A DNA stretch of 33,079 nucleotides from Candidatus Bathyarchaeota archaeon (GCA_026014515.1 JAOZIG010000163.1:1-33079), one strand, 5' to 3'; shown: positions 1 to 9,755, counted from the stretch's first letter. Made by a program: numbers and translations. Notes: generated by a model not told the origin, from the letters alone.

Positions 1-1
1 G

Positions 2-919
2 ATACCTGAAAGAGCAAAATACATCAGGGTCTTCGTCCAAGAACTCGAAAGACTTCACAGCCACCTACAATGGCTTGGAGTCGCTGCCCACGAGATCGGG
101 TTTGATACACTCTTCTACTATATCTGGAGAGACAGGGAGATCGTGATGAACCTCCTTGAGGAGATCAGCGGTAATAGATGCAACTACGCGATGCCAACAA
201 TCGGCGGCGTCAGAAGAGACCTGAACAAGGATAACTTCCCAAGATGGCACAAACTAGTTGACACCATCTACGAGAGAACCGAGTACTACATCAAAGTCGC
301 CTCAACAGAGCAGACCATACTAGACAGAGCAATCGGCGTCGGATACCTGGGCAAGAGCGACATGATAAAGCTCAGCGGCGCAGGACCCAACGCAAGATGC
401 AGCGGAGTTCCCTGTGACATTAGGAAACTCAATCCATACCTAGTCTACGACCAGTTCGACTTCGAGCACATCTATGTAGACAACGGTGACGTACTTGGAC
501 AAGTACTAGTAAGAGCCCTGGAGACACTGGAGAGCTGTAAGATACTCAAACAAGTAATGGACACGATCCCAGAAGGGGAGATCAAGACAAAGTTCGGTCC
601 ACTCAACAAAGTCCCAGAAGGAGAAGCAGCATACCTAGTCGAAGCACAACGTGGAGAATTAATCCACTACACAATAAGCGACGGCAAAAACATGCCCTTC
701 AGACACAAGATCAGGGCACCCACAATGGCAAACCTCCCAAGCCTCGTTGAGAGACTCAAAGGCGGATACATTGCCGACATACCCATCGTCTTGGCTGGAA
801 TCGACCCATGCTTCAGCTGTACTGACAGGATGGTCTTCTATGATGAAGGCAAGGATAAGTCATGGAGTTGGGATGAGACTCAGCTTCGTAAATACCGTAA
901 GGAGTGGTTTGAGAAGTGA
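2..919 (+). CDS. Group 4 [NiFe] hydrogenase large subunit (Ech/Mbh/NuoD-like), 5'-truncated by the window edge
   Basis: Open frame runs from base 2 (IPERAKYIRVFVQELERLHSHLQWLGVAAHEIGFDTLFYY...) into the listed ORF; NuoD/hydrogenase-large-subunit motifs (ISGNR..., IGGVRRD, DRAIGVGYL) and C-terminal Ni-Fe ligand motif DPCFSCTDR. Confidence 0.9.
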   Translation: MPERAKYIRVFVQELERLHSHLQWLGVAAHEIGFDTLFYYIWRDREIVMNLLEEISGNRCNYAMPTIGGVRRDLNKDNFPRWHKLVDTIYERTEYYIKVASTEQTILDRAIGVGYLGKSDMIKLSGAGPNARCSGVPCDIRKLNPYLVYDQFDFEHIYVDNGDVLGQVLVRALETLESCKILKQVMDTIPEGEIKTKFGPLNKVPEGEAAYLVEAQRGELIHYTISDGKNMPFRHKIRAPTMANLPSLVERLKGGYIADIPIVLAGIDPCFSCTDRMVFYDEGKDKSWSWDETQLRKYRKEWFEK

Positions 920-1926
920 ATCCAATCTTAACCGCAGTCCAGGTACTTTTGTTCCCTGGTTTATCATTCATCCTGAGCCACACGCTATACGCGGAGTGGC
1001 TTAGCAGAAAAACAGTGGCGAGGCTCCAGAACAGGACCGGTCCACTGCACACAGGCTGGCAGGGAATCCTTCAGCCAGTCGCGGATTACATCAAGTTACT
1101 GGTGAAGGAAGACATCACCCCAGCAGCGGCTGAGGCAGGAGTCTTCAACATTGTACCAGTCTTCATATTCGCCATCCCACTAGCGGCTACATTCTTGATT
1201 CCAATACAGAGCATCACAACCCTCTGGGGATACGAGCCAGTAGCAGCCTTCGAGGGCGACCTAATCATGGTCCTGTTCCTCATGAGCCTAACCGTCTTAG
1301 CGGTCTTCTTGGCGGGATGGAGCAGCGGCAACCTCTTCGGAGCAGTCGGAGCCACAAGGGTTGCATTCATGATGCTCGCATACGAGATCCCACTCGGACT
1401 CGTAGCAATCAGCCCAGCCATCATGGCGAAGAGCCTCAGCATCGTGAATATCGTTGACTGGCAAGTAGCCAGCGTACAGAGCTTCCTAGCAAACCCGACA
1501 ATACCCGGGTTCCTACTCGGAATAGTAATGTTCATCGGATTCGCGATCTACACTGTCTGCCTATTGGCGGAGCTTGAGATGCGCCCCTTCGACATGAGTG
1601 AGGCGGAGACCGAGATCGTCCACGGATGGCAAGTAGAGTACAGCGGCGTAAAACTAGCGCTACTCAACAGCGGACACGACGTAAAAATGGTCTTAGCAGC
1701 AGGACTACTGACAAGCCTTTACCTCGGCGGACCAGCAGGACCAATCCTACCTCCAGTAGTCTGGTTTATCATAAAGACCAGTTTCTGCGTACTCATCCTG
1801 AGTAACCTAAGCGCCTTGTTCGCCCGTTTCAGGATCGACCAGATGGTTACGGGAGCATGGAAATACCTTGTACCCTTAGCTGTACTACAAGTAATGGCAA
1901 CAGTTGCCTTATCAGGAGTGATCTAA
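916..1926 (+). CDS. Hydrogenase membrane subunit, NuoH/EchB/HyfC-like
   Basis: Multi-TM protein with NuoH-family motifs (RLQNRTGPLHTGWQGILQPVADYIKLLVKED; ELEMRPFDMSEAETEIVHGWQVEYSG); GTG start overlaps upstream TGA (GTGA). Confidence 0.9.
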   Translation: MNPILTAVQVLLFPGLSFILSHTLYAEWLSRKTVARLQNRTGPLHTGWQGILQPVADYIKLLVKEDITPAAAEAGVFNIVPVFIFAIPLAATFLIPIQSITTLWGYEPVAAFEGDLIMVLFLMSLTVLAVFLAGWSSGNLFGAVGATRVAFMMLAYEIPLGLVAISPAIMAKSLSIVNIVDWQVASVQSFLANPTIPGFLLGIVMFIGFAIYTVCLLAELEMRPFDMSEAETEIVHGWQVEYSGVKLALLNSGHDVKMVLAAGLLTSLYLGGPAGPILPPVVWFIIKTSFCVLILSNLSALFARFRIDQMVTGAWKYLVPLAVLQVMATVALSGVI

Positions 1927-1927
1927 G

Positions 1928-2308
1928 ATGGCCATGGAGAGAGAACTACTAAAAAGCGCATTCAGCAAACCAGCCACACTAATCTACCCATTCGAGAAAC
2001 CCGAGGTCCCAGAGGGACTCAGGGGAAAACATGAGTATGAGCAAGAGAAGTGTATCGGATGTGGCCTCTGTGCAAGAGTCTGCCCCAGCTTCGCTATCGA
2101 GCTCATGGGTGGTCCCGGTCCAAAGATGACTGGGCTAAAGATTGACCTAGGTAAGTGTCTGTTCTGCCAGCAGTGTGAAGAGGTCTGTCCAAGGGACTGT
2201 CTACGATTGACGACAGAATACGAGCTTGCGGTTATTAACAAGGAAGACGGTATTCTGAACTTCCCCAGGGAGCCTCCGGCACCACCAGCGCCTAAGAAAG
2301 AAGAGTGA
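1928..2308 (+). CDS. 2x[4Fe-4S] ferredoxin subunit, NuoI/EchF-like
   Basis: Two clusters: CIGCGLCARVCP and CLFCQQCEEVCP; one nucleotide after the NuoH-like gene. Confidence 0.9.
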   Translation: MAMERELLKSAFSKPATLIYPFEKPEVPEGLRGKHEYEQEKCIGCGLCARVCPSFAIELMGGPGPKMTGLKIDLGKCLFCQQCEEVCPRDCLRLTTEYELAVINKEDGILNFPREPPAPPAPKKEE

Positions 2309-2374
2309 AACCCCTCTTTTTAACTAATTTATATTAAATTTTCTAACTATAATAGGCAAATAACCCATTAGAAG

Positions 2375-2857
2375 CTATTTTGAGAGTATCTGGTATAGGG
2401 CATTTGCCACAGAAACCGCTGCGGCCTCAAGAGGCTCAGTCATAGGAGCCCCTAACCCAATAGACATGGGCTGAATACCAAGCAACAAGACATCAACACC
2501 CAACGATTTCTCGATATAACTGATGAAGATATTCAAAGGCAAACTATGTGTCGAGATAGCTTGCCCCCCAATATGTTCCGCGGTAATTAGTTTAGTCTCT
2601 CCGGGTGCACCTCTGAAGTTGGCTGCATCAACCATCAACACGTGAGTAGGTTTGAACTCCTCAACTTTACCTGTGAAGGCTTCTGGTACAGACTCAGTGT
2701 TCAAGGCAAGTACATCTTTCATTGGTTTTTCTTCGAGTAGTTCTATGATTCTTGGTCCGACAGCATCATCTCCCCTGATGGGGTTTCCTACGCCAACGAT
2801 TACTACTCGTCTTGGTTTTGCTCCAAAGTATTCTCTGAGTCCTTGCTCAAGCGACAT
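2375..2857 (-). CDS. Hydrogenase maturation protease (HycI/HybD family)
   Basis: GVGNPIRGDDAVGPRIIELL, VDAANF, STHSLPL...IS, LLGIQP motifs of the family. Confidence 0.9.
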   Translation of the reverse strand: MSLEQGLREYFGAKPRRVVIVGVGNPIRGDDAVGPRIIELLEEKPMKDVLALNTESVPEAFTGKVEEFKPTHVLMVDAANFRGAPGETKLITAEHIGGQAISTHSLPLNIFISYIEKSLGVDVLLLGIQPMSIGLGAPMTEPLEAAAVSVANALYQILSK

Positions 2858-2916
2858 ATCGCAGAATCAGGTTTCGTTTGATAAAAAGAATTTGAAAAAA
2901 GAGAAGCTATGGGAGG

Positions 2917-3885
2917 TTAATCCCAGAGGTAGTTTCCTACTGTTGCGTGTGCGATCACATAGACTGGACCAGAAAGTCCACTGACAATGTAGCCGTCGTG
3001 CATTACTTCAGGCAGGTCTCCATGTATGTATGAGTACTGTCCCGGTGCTACTGTTGGTTCACCACCCAGTGTTGGGAACATTTCTGTACCAACATAGAGA
3101 TGTGTCTCCAGCATAAAGTAGCCAGGATGCATTACGTAATCAACAAACATCATGTAACCATCATAAAAGATTAACAAGTCTCCTACATAGGTTCCCTTGG
3201 TTATGTCACTCTGTCCAGCTCCAGCGTAGATAGGGAAATTGTAAACACCCATATCTAGTGGTCCATTTGTCCAGCCCCATCGGTTGAAGCCGTTTTCAAG
3301 GAAGTCGTTAGCATATGCTCTACCGTATGCAAATGCTGTTTCTGTACCATACTCTTGTGGTGGCGGTGGTGGAGTCTCCTTGCAGATGGTGTACTCGAAG
3401 TAGGTTGCCCAGCTCTTGCCGAAGGGCCCTCCTTCTGCCCAGCCTGTCTCTTCTTCGATCATCTCACCGTTCTCAAAGACCATTACAACTGCGTGGGCAG
3501 CGATGACAACTGTTCCTTGGTCCCACCAAGCTTGATCCATTGGAATCTCGTAGGTGTACTCTGTTACAGCTGGATCGTGGGTCATCTGATAGGCAAAGTT
3601 ACCGACTTTTGGGCTTCCCTTCTTTGTCATGGGGAAGTCTAAGTATTGTAGTTCAATGTCTAGATGTGTTTCTGTTAGTACCCATGGATCATTTGTCGAA
3701 TATGTTACGTAGATATAGTCCTCGTCATTGCTGACTGTGACTGAGCCTGCGTCGATATGTTGTCCAGCCCAGAGAGTTACACTATCTCCACATGAGATAG
3801 GTTCTGCAGATGCGACTGGTAGTGCAAATGTTGTAAGCAGTACTGCTAATGTGAGCGCTAATCCAATTTTTTTCATTGTTTTCAT
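2917..3885 (-). CDS. Secreted protein with signal peptide and two related domains joined by a Pro-rich linker; unknown function
   Basis: Listed ORF extends to 3945, but RBS AAAGGTG lies just upstream of ATG at 3885 (MKTMKKIGLALTLAVLLTTFALPVASAEP signal peptide). Internal similarity: ...LTETHLDIELQYLDFPMTKKGSPKVGNFAYQ... vs ...LETHLYVGTEMFPTLGGEPTVAPGQYSY... Confidence 0.7.
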   Translation of the reverse strand: MKTMKKIGLALTLAVLLTTFALPVASAEPISCGDSVTLWAGQHIDAGSVTVSNDEDYIYVTYSTNDPWVLTETHLDIELQYLDFPMTKKGSPKVGNFAYQMTHDPAVTEYTYEIPMDQAWWDQGTVVIAAHAVVMVFENGEMIEEETGWAEGGPFGKSWATYFEYTICKETPPPPPQEYGTETAFAYGRAYANDFLENGFNRWGWTNGPLDMGVYNFPIYAGAGQSDITKGTYVGDLLIFYDGYMMFVDYVMHPGYFMLETHLYVGTEMFPTLGGEPTVAPGQYSYIHGDLPEVMHDGYIVSGLSGPVYVIAHATVGNYLWD

Positions 3886-4018
3886 TTTTTTCACCTTTGT
3901 TTGCAAACTCAACCGTAGCAACGGTTGTCCCATAGAAACCCCCATCTCACGCGCTCACAGCGTTCCGGGATAACACCCTTCCGATGTTATAGATTGCAAA
4001 TCTAGAATTTTGTTTTAT
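3886..4018 (-). promoter_or_regulatory. Structured 5' leader and putative promoter of the secreted protein gene
   Basis: Minus strand: AATATAAAAC TATA-like box (~4011-4018), three potential hairpins and an RBS before ATG at 3885. Confidence 0.4.
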
Positions 4019-4107
4019 ATTGCATTATTTAAAGCATCTTGATTAAGGTTTACATGAATATTTTATGCTAGTTTTTACAGAAAAAATGAAAAATATGGAT
4101 AAAAATG

Positions 4108-5049
4108 TTAAAGTTGAGAAGCGACTTTGTCCTTGAATAAGGCTAGCATCTCAGTGTTTTCAGAGATAGTCTTGCTTGGGCGTACATTGATGATACTCAT
4201 TTTCATACCCAAGTCCATGGCTCGACGCCATTTCTCAATAAGAACCTCGGGTGTACCGATGAAATCATACTCACGTGCAACCTTGATGTCAGTGCCACGT
4301 TCCTTCCATGTTTGAAGAGTCTTCTCGTATTCAGCCTCATTCTTCATCAAGTAGACGCTTGGTGCGAACCCACTGATGAAAACATCATCAACGGTCTTCC
4401 CTAACTCGTCAAGGTTCTTGTGATAATAGCCAAGAATACGGGCGATGTTCTGTAGGTTACCAGAAGCATTGATACCATCAGCATACTTTGCTGCGATCTT
4501 AATCATCCTTGGTTGTCTAGCGCCGACGCTGATCCTAAATGGCTTTTGTATAGGCTGAGGAACATTCATTGCCTCCTTGAGTTTCCAATATTTCCCATCA
4601 TAACTGAAAACCTCGTTATGCATCATTCCCTTCAGTATATCAACTGCCTCTTTAAGACGCGAGACACGCTCAGCAGCAGTGGGCATCCCTCTTCCCTTCT
4701 CCATTAGGTCATATCCAAGATACTCTGGTTCACTCCAACCAGCGCCGAGGATTAACTCATACCTACCATCAGTCATCTGGTCCAACGTGGCAGCCATCTT
4801 AGCCAACAAGGCTGGATTCCTCATACTATTGAACAATGTGATCTGACCCACCTTGATCTTTTTTGTCTCCACGCCGATACCGGTCATGAGAGTCCAAGCC
4901 TCCCAGTAGGGCTCACTACGGTCACCTGACAAGCCCTCAACATGGTCATTAACAAAAACCCCATAATATCCGAGGTTTTCCGCTGCTTGGGCTAGCTCAA
5001 GCATCTTTGGGTATGTCTGGGCTCCCCTAACATATACTCCGAATTCCAT
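4108..5049 (-). CDS. LLM-class (luciferase-like, probably F420-dependent) oxidoreductase
   Basis: MEFGVYVRGAQTYPKMLELAQAAENLGYYGVFVNDHVEG...; ...LGAGWSEPEYLGYDL...; typical LLM fold signature. Listed ORF begins at 5100; the internal Met gives a more canonical N-terminus. Confidence 0.85.
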   Translation of the reverse strand: MEFGVYVRGAQTYPKMLELAQAAENLGYYGVFVNDHVEGLSGDRSEPYWEAWTLMTGIGVETKKIKVGQITLFNSMRNPALLAKMAATLDQMTDGRYELILGAGWSEPEYLGYDLMEKGRGMPTAAERVSRLKEAVDILKGMMHNEVFSYDGKYWKLKEAMNVPQPIQKPFRISVGARQPRMIKIAAKYADGINASGNLQNIARILGYYHKNLDELGKTVDDVFISGFAPSVYLMKNEAEYEKTLQTWKERGTDIKVAREYDFIGTPEVLIEKWRRAMDLGMKMSIINVRPSKTISENTEMLALFKDKVASQL

Positions 5050-5144
5050 GGGAGTATCCCACAGGTGATGATTATTAAACGATACCCACAGGGAAGCCAT
5101 ATATCAGAATCAATCATCAATACACTGGTTACTGGGGAAATACT

Positions 5145-6392
5145 GTGAGCGAAAAGACACCAATCAAGACACCATTCTTCTACGGGTGGATAATCGTAAT
5201 AGTAGCTGGACTAGCAGCATACTTCAGTGGACCCGGCCAAACATACACTGTAAGCGTCTATATCGACAGCTACATCAACGAGTTCGGATGGAGCAGAACC
5301 ACAGTCTCCAGCATGTACAGCATGGGCACCTTCGCAGCGGGCATGCTGATGGGAATCATCGGTAAACTCCTCGACAAATATGGACACAGAAAGATAGCAT
5401 CTATCATAGCAGTAGGAACCGGGATAGCCTTCTTCTTCATGAGCATGGTGAGCAGCGTACCCATGCTACTCATCGGGTTTTTCCTAATCAGGCTTCTCAG
5501 TCAGGGAAGCATGGGACTCATCAGCGGCACAATGGTACCCCAATGGTTCATCAAACGAAAAGGAAGAGCCATGAGCATAGTAAGCGTCTTCGGTGCACTA
5601 AGCATGGCATCCTACCCAGCAATAAACATCTGGCTCATCCAACGATTCGGATGGCAGAACGGGTGGAGAACATGGACCATCGTAGCTTGGCTAGTAGTAG
5701 TCCCACTTTTCTATTTCTTCATCAGGAACCGACCAGAGGACGTTGGACTATACCCGGACAACGAAAAACCAGTAGAAGACAACGGCGAAGTAGTAATAAT
5801 TGAGGAAGAAGCGTGGACGCTACAGGAGGCACTACGAACTAGAAGCTTCTGGCTCGTCAACTACGTCACAGTAATACCATCAGCCATAATCACAGGCTGC
5901 GTATTCCACCAAATATCAATCCTAGGACAATCAGGACTATCCCCCGAAACAGCCGCACTAATCAGCACAGTAACCAGCCTAATCAACCTACCAATAGCCT
6001 TACTGGCAGGAGGGTTAGCAGACAAATACCCGTTAAGATACCTAATGGCAATAAACCAAGGACTGCTCTTGGCAATGGTCGCAGCACTATACTATGCCGA
6101 TTCATTGACTCTGGTGCTTGTCTACGGTGCATTCATGGGTATAATGATGGGAATGCAGGCAATAGTAAGAGGCGTCGTCTGGCCCGAATACTTTGGTAGA
6201 AAACACCTCAGCACCATCAGAGGCGTAAACATGATGGCGGGAGTAATAGGCTCAGCCCTCGGACCACTACCCTATGGATACGCCTACGACCTATTCGGAG
6301 GCTACTCAGAGGTACTGCTAGCTTCTATGATATTCCCCCTTCTGGGCATATTCCTTGGATACCTAGCGAAAAAGCCAGAGAAAATAGATTAA
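5145..6392 (+). CDS. MFS transporter, oxalate/formate antiporter (OFA)/monocarboxylate-like
   Basis: FFYGWIIVIVAGLAAYFSGPGQTYTVSVYIDSYINEFGWSRTTVSSMYSMGTFAAG; 12-TM pattern; GTG start. Confidence 0.8.
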   Translation: MSEKTPIKTPFFYGWIIVIVAGLAAYFSGPGQTYTVSVYIDSYINEFGWSRTTVSSMYSMGTFAAGMLMGIIGKLLDKYGHRKIASIIAVGTGIAFFFMSMVSSVPMLLIGFFLIRLLSQGSMGLISGTMVPQWFIKRKGRAMSIVSVFGALSMASYPAINIWLIQRFGWQNGWRTWTIVAWLVVVPLFYFFIRNRPEDVGLYPDNEKPVEDNGEVVIIEEEAWTLQEALRTRSFWLVNYVTVIPSAIITGCVFHQISILGQSGLSPETAALISTVTSLINLPIALLAGGLADKYPLRYLMAINQGLLLAMVAALYYADSLTLVLVYGAFMGIMMGMQAIVRGVVWPEYFGRKHLSTIRGVNMMAGVIGSALGPLPYGYAYDLFGGYSEVLLASMIFPLLGIFLGYLAKKPEKID

Positions 6393-6946
6393 ATCCACTT
6401 TACAACAGGATGCTTCTTGACTGGTATCTCAGGAGCCTTATCGGGATAACCAAGAATAACTGGACCATAGATTTTCTCACCCTCACCAAGCTCCAAAGCA
6501 TCAACGATCTCAGGGTTATCAAGAACCTGAGCTCCAAAGTAGAGGTAACAGCTACCTAAGCCGAGACTGGTTGCTGCCAGCATCATGTTCTCGGTAACCA
6601 TGGCGCTGTCAATGGGTCCATGTCCAATCACAAACACGACGCAGGGTGCCTCGTAGTAGACTGGGTCTTTCATCTCTCCATAATGTTTGACTGCCTCATA
6701 GTGCTCTGGGTTGTTCTTCTTTATGTTATCAAAAACACGTTTCCAGTTCGCATAGGCAGTATCATAGAGCTTACCACGAATCTCCGCGTCAGTAACAACA
6801 ACAAAACGCCAAGCCTGACGATTATTACCAGTTGGAGCATAATTACCAGCCTCAATAACCTGTTGGATTAACTCCTCGGGCACTGGATCAGGCTTGTATG
6901 ATCTAACACTTCGTCTATTCTTGATGTTCTCTAAAACAGGATTCAT
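6389..6946 (-). CDS. Nitroreductase family protein
   Basis: IKNRRSVRSYKPDPVPEELIQQVIEAGNYAPTGNNRQAWRFVVVTD and ...MMLAATSLGLGSCYLYF...; FMN nitroreductase family. Confidence 0.9.
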   Translation of the reverse strand: MNPVLENIKNRRSVRSYKPDPVPEELIQQVIEAGNYAPTGNNRQAWRFVVVTDAEIRGKLYDTAYANWKRVFDNIKKNNPEHYEAVKHYGEMKDPVYYEAPCVVFVIGHGPIDSAMVTENMMLAATSLGLGSCYLYFGAQVLDNPEIVDALELGEGEKIYGPVILGYPDKAPEIPVKKHPVVKWI

Positions 6947-6977
6947 GCACTAGATGGGTGTTAGATGGATAATAATT

Positions 6978-7715
6978 CTACGAAGAGATACGCCTGAACC
7001 CAGAGTAGACATTAAACCGCTCACCACGTACAAACCCAAGCAAACTCATTCCAGCTGCCTGAGCGATACAAACACCACTACACATAGGAGCAGAAACACT
7101 ACACATCACCGGAACCCCAGCAAAAGCAGCCTTCAAGACCATTTCTCCACTAAGCCTACCACTAGTAACAAGGATTGATTCACCAAGATTAATACCTGCA
7201 TCCATTGCCAATCCAACAACCTTATCCAAGGCGTTAAACCGCCCTACATCCTCAGCGAAAACATACCCTAAATCGCGGTGGTAGATCAAAGCTGAGTGAG
7301 TGCCTCCAGTTTGCTTGAAGACATCACAAGAATCATTAAGCAACCCCATCGCTTTGAAAACATCCTCTGGTAAGATTAAGTCAAGCCCATCATTACTCTC
7401 TAGATCAATTTCTTCGTCCTTGTAGGCGTGTTCAAGGATACTAAGCCATAGTTCTCGATGAATTTCAGGGTCAAAGCTACAGTTTAGTTGAACATTAACT
7501 GTGTTTCCGGTCCAGTTGATTGACTCAACGTCTCTGGTACCATCAATTATGTTGATAGTTCTTAGATGCCCTAGTACTAACTCATCAAGGTGTTTCTCAT
7601 ACGCCATCAGTTCTGATAATGGGACTCCATTTACTCTGATCCTGACAAGGACATCCTCAACCACCTCATCCTCAAGATACTCAGCGGCACCAGAATCGAA
7701 CCTAAGAACACGCAT
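6978..7715 (-). CDS. fdhD: FdhD/NarQ family formate dehydrogenase accessory protein (divergent)
   Basis: QTGGTHSALIYHRDLGYVFAEDVGRFNALDKVVG, ILVTSGRLSGEMVLKAAFAGVPVMCSVSAPM..., LLGFVRGERFNVYSG; canonical CGxCG not found. Confidence 0.85.
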   Translation of the reverse strand: MRVLRFDSGAAEYLEDEVVEDVLVRIRVNGVPLSELMAYEKHLDELVLGHLRTINIIDGTRDVESINWTGNTVNVQLNCSFDPEIHRELWLSILEHAYKDEEIDLESNDGLDLILPEDVFKAMGLLNDSCDVFKQTGGTHSALIYHRDLGYVFAEDVGRFNALDKVVGLAMDAGINLGESILVTSGRLSGEMVLKAAFAGVPVMCSVSAPMCSGVCIAQAAGMSLLGFVRGERFNVYSGFRRISS

Positions 7716-7775
7716 AAGAGAACAAAAACCTCACCAGATAAAAGGATAAATATCACGGGATATGTTCCAGTCGGC

Positions 7776-8963
7776 ATGGAAAGAGCGCTACAGGCACTTT
7801 TAGTATCAATATTCGTCGCCATGCTTGGACTAGGCGTAGTAAGCCCCATCATGCCCCTCTACGCAGAGTCTCTAGGCGCCACTTATACACAGATTGGCCT
7901 ACTAAGCAGCGCCTGGAGCATCTCCAGATTCATATTCTCGGCACCAGCGGGAAGACTCAGCGATACAATGAGCAGAAAAAAAGTCATTATGGCGGGACTC
8001 GGCGGCTACGCAGCGGTATCACTGTTATACATTATCTCATGGAACTTCACATCACTACTCACATTCAGGTTCCTCCACGGAATAGGCTCAGCCATGGCGA
8101 TACCAGTCGCAATGGCATACGCAGCGGACCTAGCCCCCAAAGGCCAAGAGGGAAAATACATGGGCACAATGAACCTCGCCATGTTCGGCGGTATGGGAGT
8201 AGGCCCCCTTCTCGGAGGCTCACTCACAGACATGTTCAGCCTCAGCGCACCATTCTACGTTATGTGCGCAGGAACAGCAGTAAGCCTACTACTCATACTG
8301 GTATTCCTGCCCGACACACCTCCAACTAGAACAGGCAAAGAGAAAGCCAAACCTAGCTTCAGAAAGATACTCACCAACAGAACCCTACTAGCTAACTTCG
8401 TCTTCAGAACCGTCAATAGCATTGGAAGAGGCGCCATCTTCGGGTTCCTCACAGTATACATATCATCATCAATAACTGACGGCGGACTAGGACTCTCAGT
8501 CACCATGGCTGGTACAGTATTATCAGTGGGACAACTATCAAACGCTGTACTACAACGCCCCTGTGGAGTACTGGCAGACAAATACAACAAGAAAATGCTC
8601 ATAATACTAGGCGGTATATTCAGCGCCATAGGGATGGCAGGATTCCCATTATCAACAACATTCATTCACTTGATGATATCAAGACTCGTATTCTCACTTG
8701 GAAGCGCACTAATGACCCCAGCCATGAGCGCAATAGAAGCCATAGAAGGACGAAAATACGGCGTAGGAACCACCATGAGCGTAATGCAAAGCAGCATGAG
8801 CCTCGGAAACATGGCGGGACCACTACTCTCAGGCATACTAGCGGACATACTGAGCCTACGACCCATCTTCTACATGGGCACAGCAATCAGCGTATTCGGA
8901 CTCGCACTCTATCTCATTCTCTCACCAAGAGGAATAAGCATCGAATCATTTGAAGAGTTATAA
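7776..8963 (+). CDS. MFS transporter
   Basis: VSPIMPLYAESLGATYTQIGLLSSAWSISRFIFSAPAGRLSDTMSRKKVI; 12-TM pattern. Confidence 0.85.
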   Translation: MERALQALLVSIFVAMLGLGVVSPIMPLYAESLGATYTQIGLLSSAWSISRFIFSAPAGRLSDTMSRKKVIMAGLGGYAAVSLLYIISWNFTSLLTFRFLHGIGSAMAIPVAMAYAADLAPKGQEGKYMGTMNLAMFGGMGVGPLLGGSLTDMFSLSAPFYVMCAGTAVSLLLILVFLPDTPPTRTGKEKAKPSFRKILTNRTLLANFVFRTVNSIGRGAIFGFLTVYISSSITDGGLGLSVTMAGTVLSVGQLSNAVLQRPCGVLADKYNKKMLIILGGIFSAIGMAGFPLSTTFIHLMISRLVFSLGSALMTPAMSAIEAIEGRKYGVGTTMSVMQSSMSLGNMAGPLLSGILADILSLRPIFYMGTAISVFGLALYLILSPRGISIESFEEL

Positions 8964-8986
8964 CCAACCGGCTACCAGAAATAACC

Positions 8987-9739
8987 ATGAATCTTCAAGC
9001 CCTCACAGAGGAAGAAAAAGCATACTATGCACGCCAAATCACCATGAAGGGCTTCGGAGAAGAAAGCCAAACACAACTTAAAAACAGCAAAGCATGCATA
9101 ACCGGACTAGGAGGACTCGGAAGCCCAATAGCCACACAGTTAGCCGCCATGGGAATAGGCTACTTAAGAATCATTGACCATGATACAGTTGACATCACAA
9201 ACCTCCACAGACAACACCTCTACAGCATAGACTCAGTAGGTGAACCCAAGACTGATGCCGCAACGGAGAGACTCAGAAAACTCAACCCATACATCAAGAT
9301 TGAGCCAATCAACACAGAAATAACAACAGAAAACGCAGACAAACTAGTCAAAGACATAGATATAGTAGTTGATGCATTGGATGCCATGGCACCTAGGTAT
9401 GCGGTCAACAAAGCCTGCGTAGACCAGAATATCCCGTTTATTCATGGAGGAGTCATCAGGGAAATTGGAACAGCCACAACCATAATCCCCCATAAAACCC
9501 CATGCCTAGAATGCTTCAAAGGCGGAATAGATGACTCCAAGCTACCAAGCAACGCGAGTCAAGGAGTTCACCCATCCATTATAAACATAATCGCTAGCAT
9601 TCAAACGAGCGAAACCATCAAAATATTGACAGGAAAACAACCATTACTAGCTGGAAAACTCCTATTTTTCGACCTAACGGACTTAACAATGGAGTTCATA
9701 GGGATCACTAAACAAGACAACTGTAGAATATGTGGCTAA
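8987..9739 (+). CDS. ThiF/MoeB/HesA family E1-like adenylyltransferase
   Basis: ITGLGGLGSPIATQLAAMGIGYLRIIDHDTVDITNLHRQHLY; Zn-binding pairs CLEC and CRIC. Confidence 0.9.
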   Translation: MNLQALTEEEKAYYARQITMKGFGEESQTQLKNSKACITGLGGLGSPIATQLAAMGIGYLRIIDHDTVDITNLHRQHLYSIDSVGEPKTDAATERLRKLNPYIKIEPINTEITTENADKLVKDIDIVVDALDAMAPRYAVNKACVDQNIPFIHGGVIREIGTATTIIPHKTPCLECFKGGIDDSKLPSNASQGVHPSIINIIASIQTSETIKILTGKQPLLAGKLLFFDLTDLTMEFIGITKQDNCRICG

Positions 9740-9755
9740 AAAAAGGAGGGGGAGG

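Noticed and set aside
1086-1535. 149-aa minus-strand ORF
   Set aside because: Antisense to the NuoH-like hydrogenase subunit; no domain signal.
3960-4020. Possible tRNA or small RNA gene upstream of the secreted protein
   Set aside because: Hairpins do not form a cloverleaf and there is no T-loop GGTTCNANTCC; treated as a leader instead.
8255-8886. Minus-strand ORFs of 136, 74 and 66 aa
   Set aside because: Antisense to the MFS transporter at 7776-8963.
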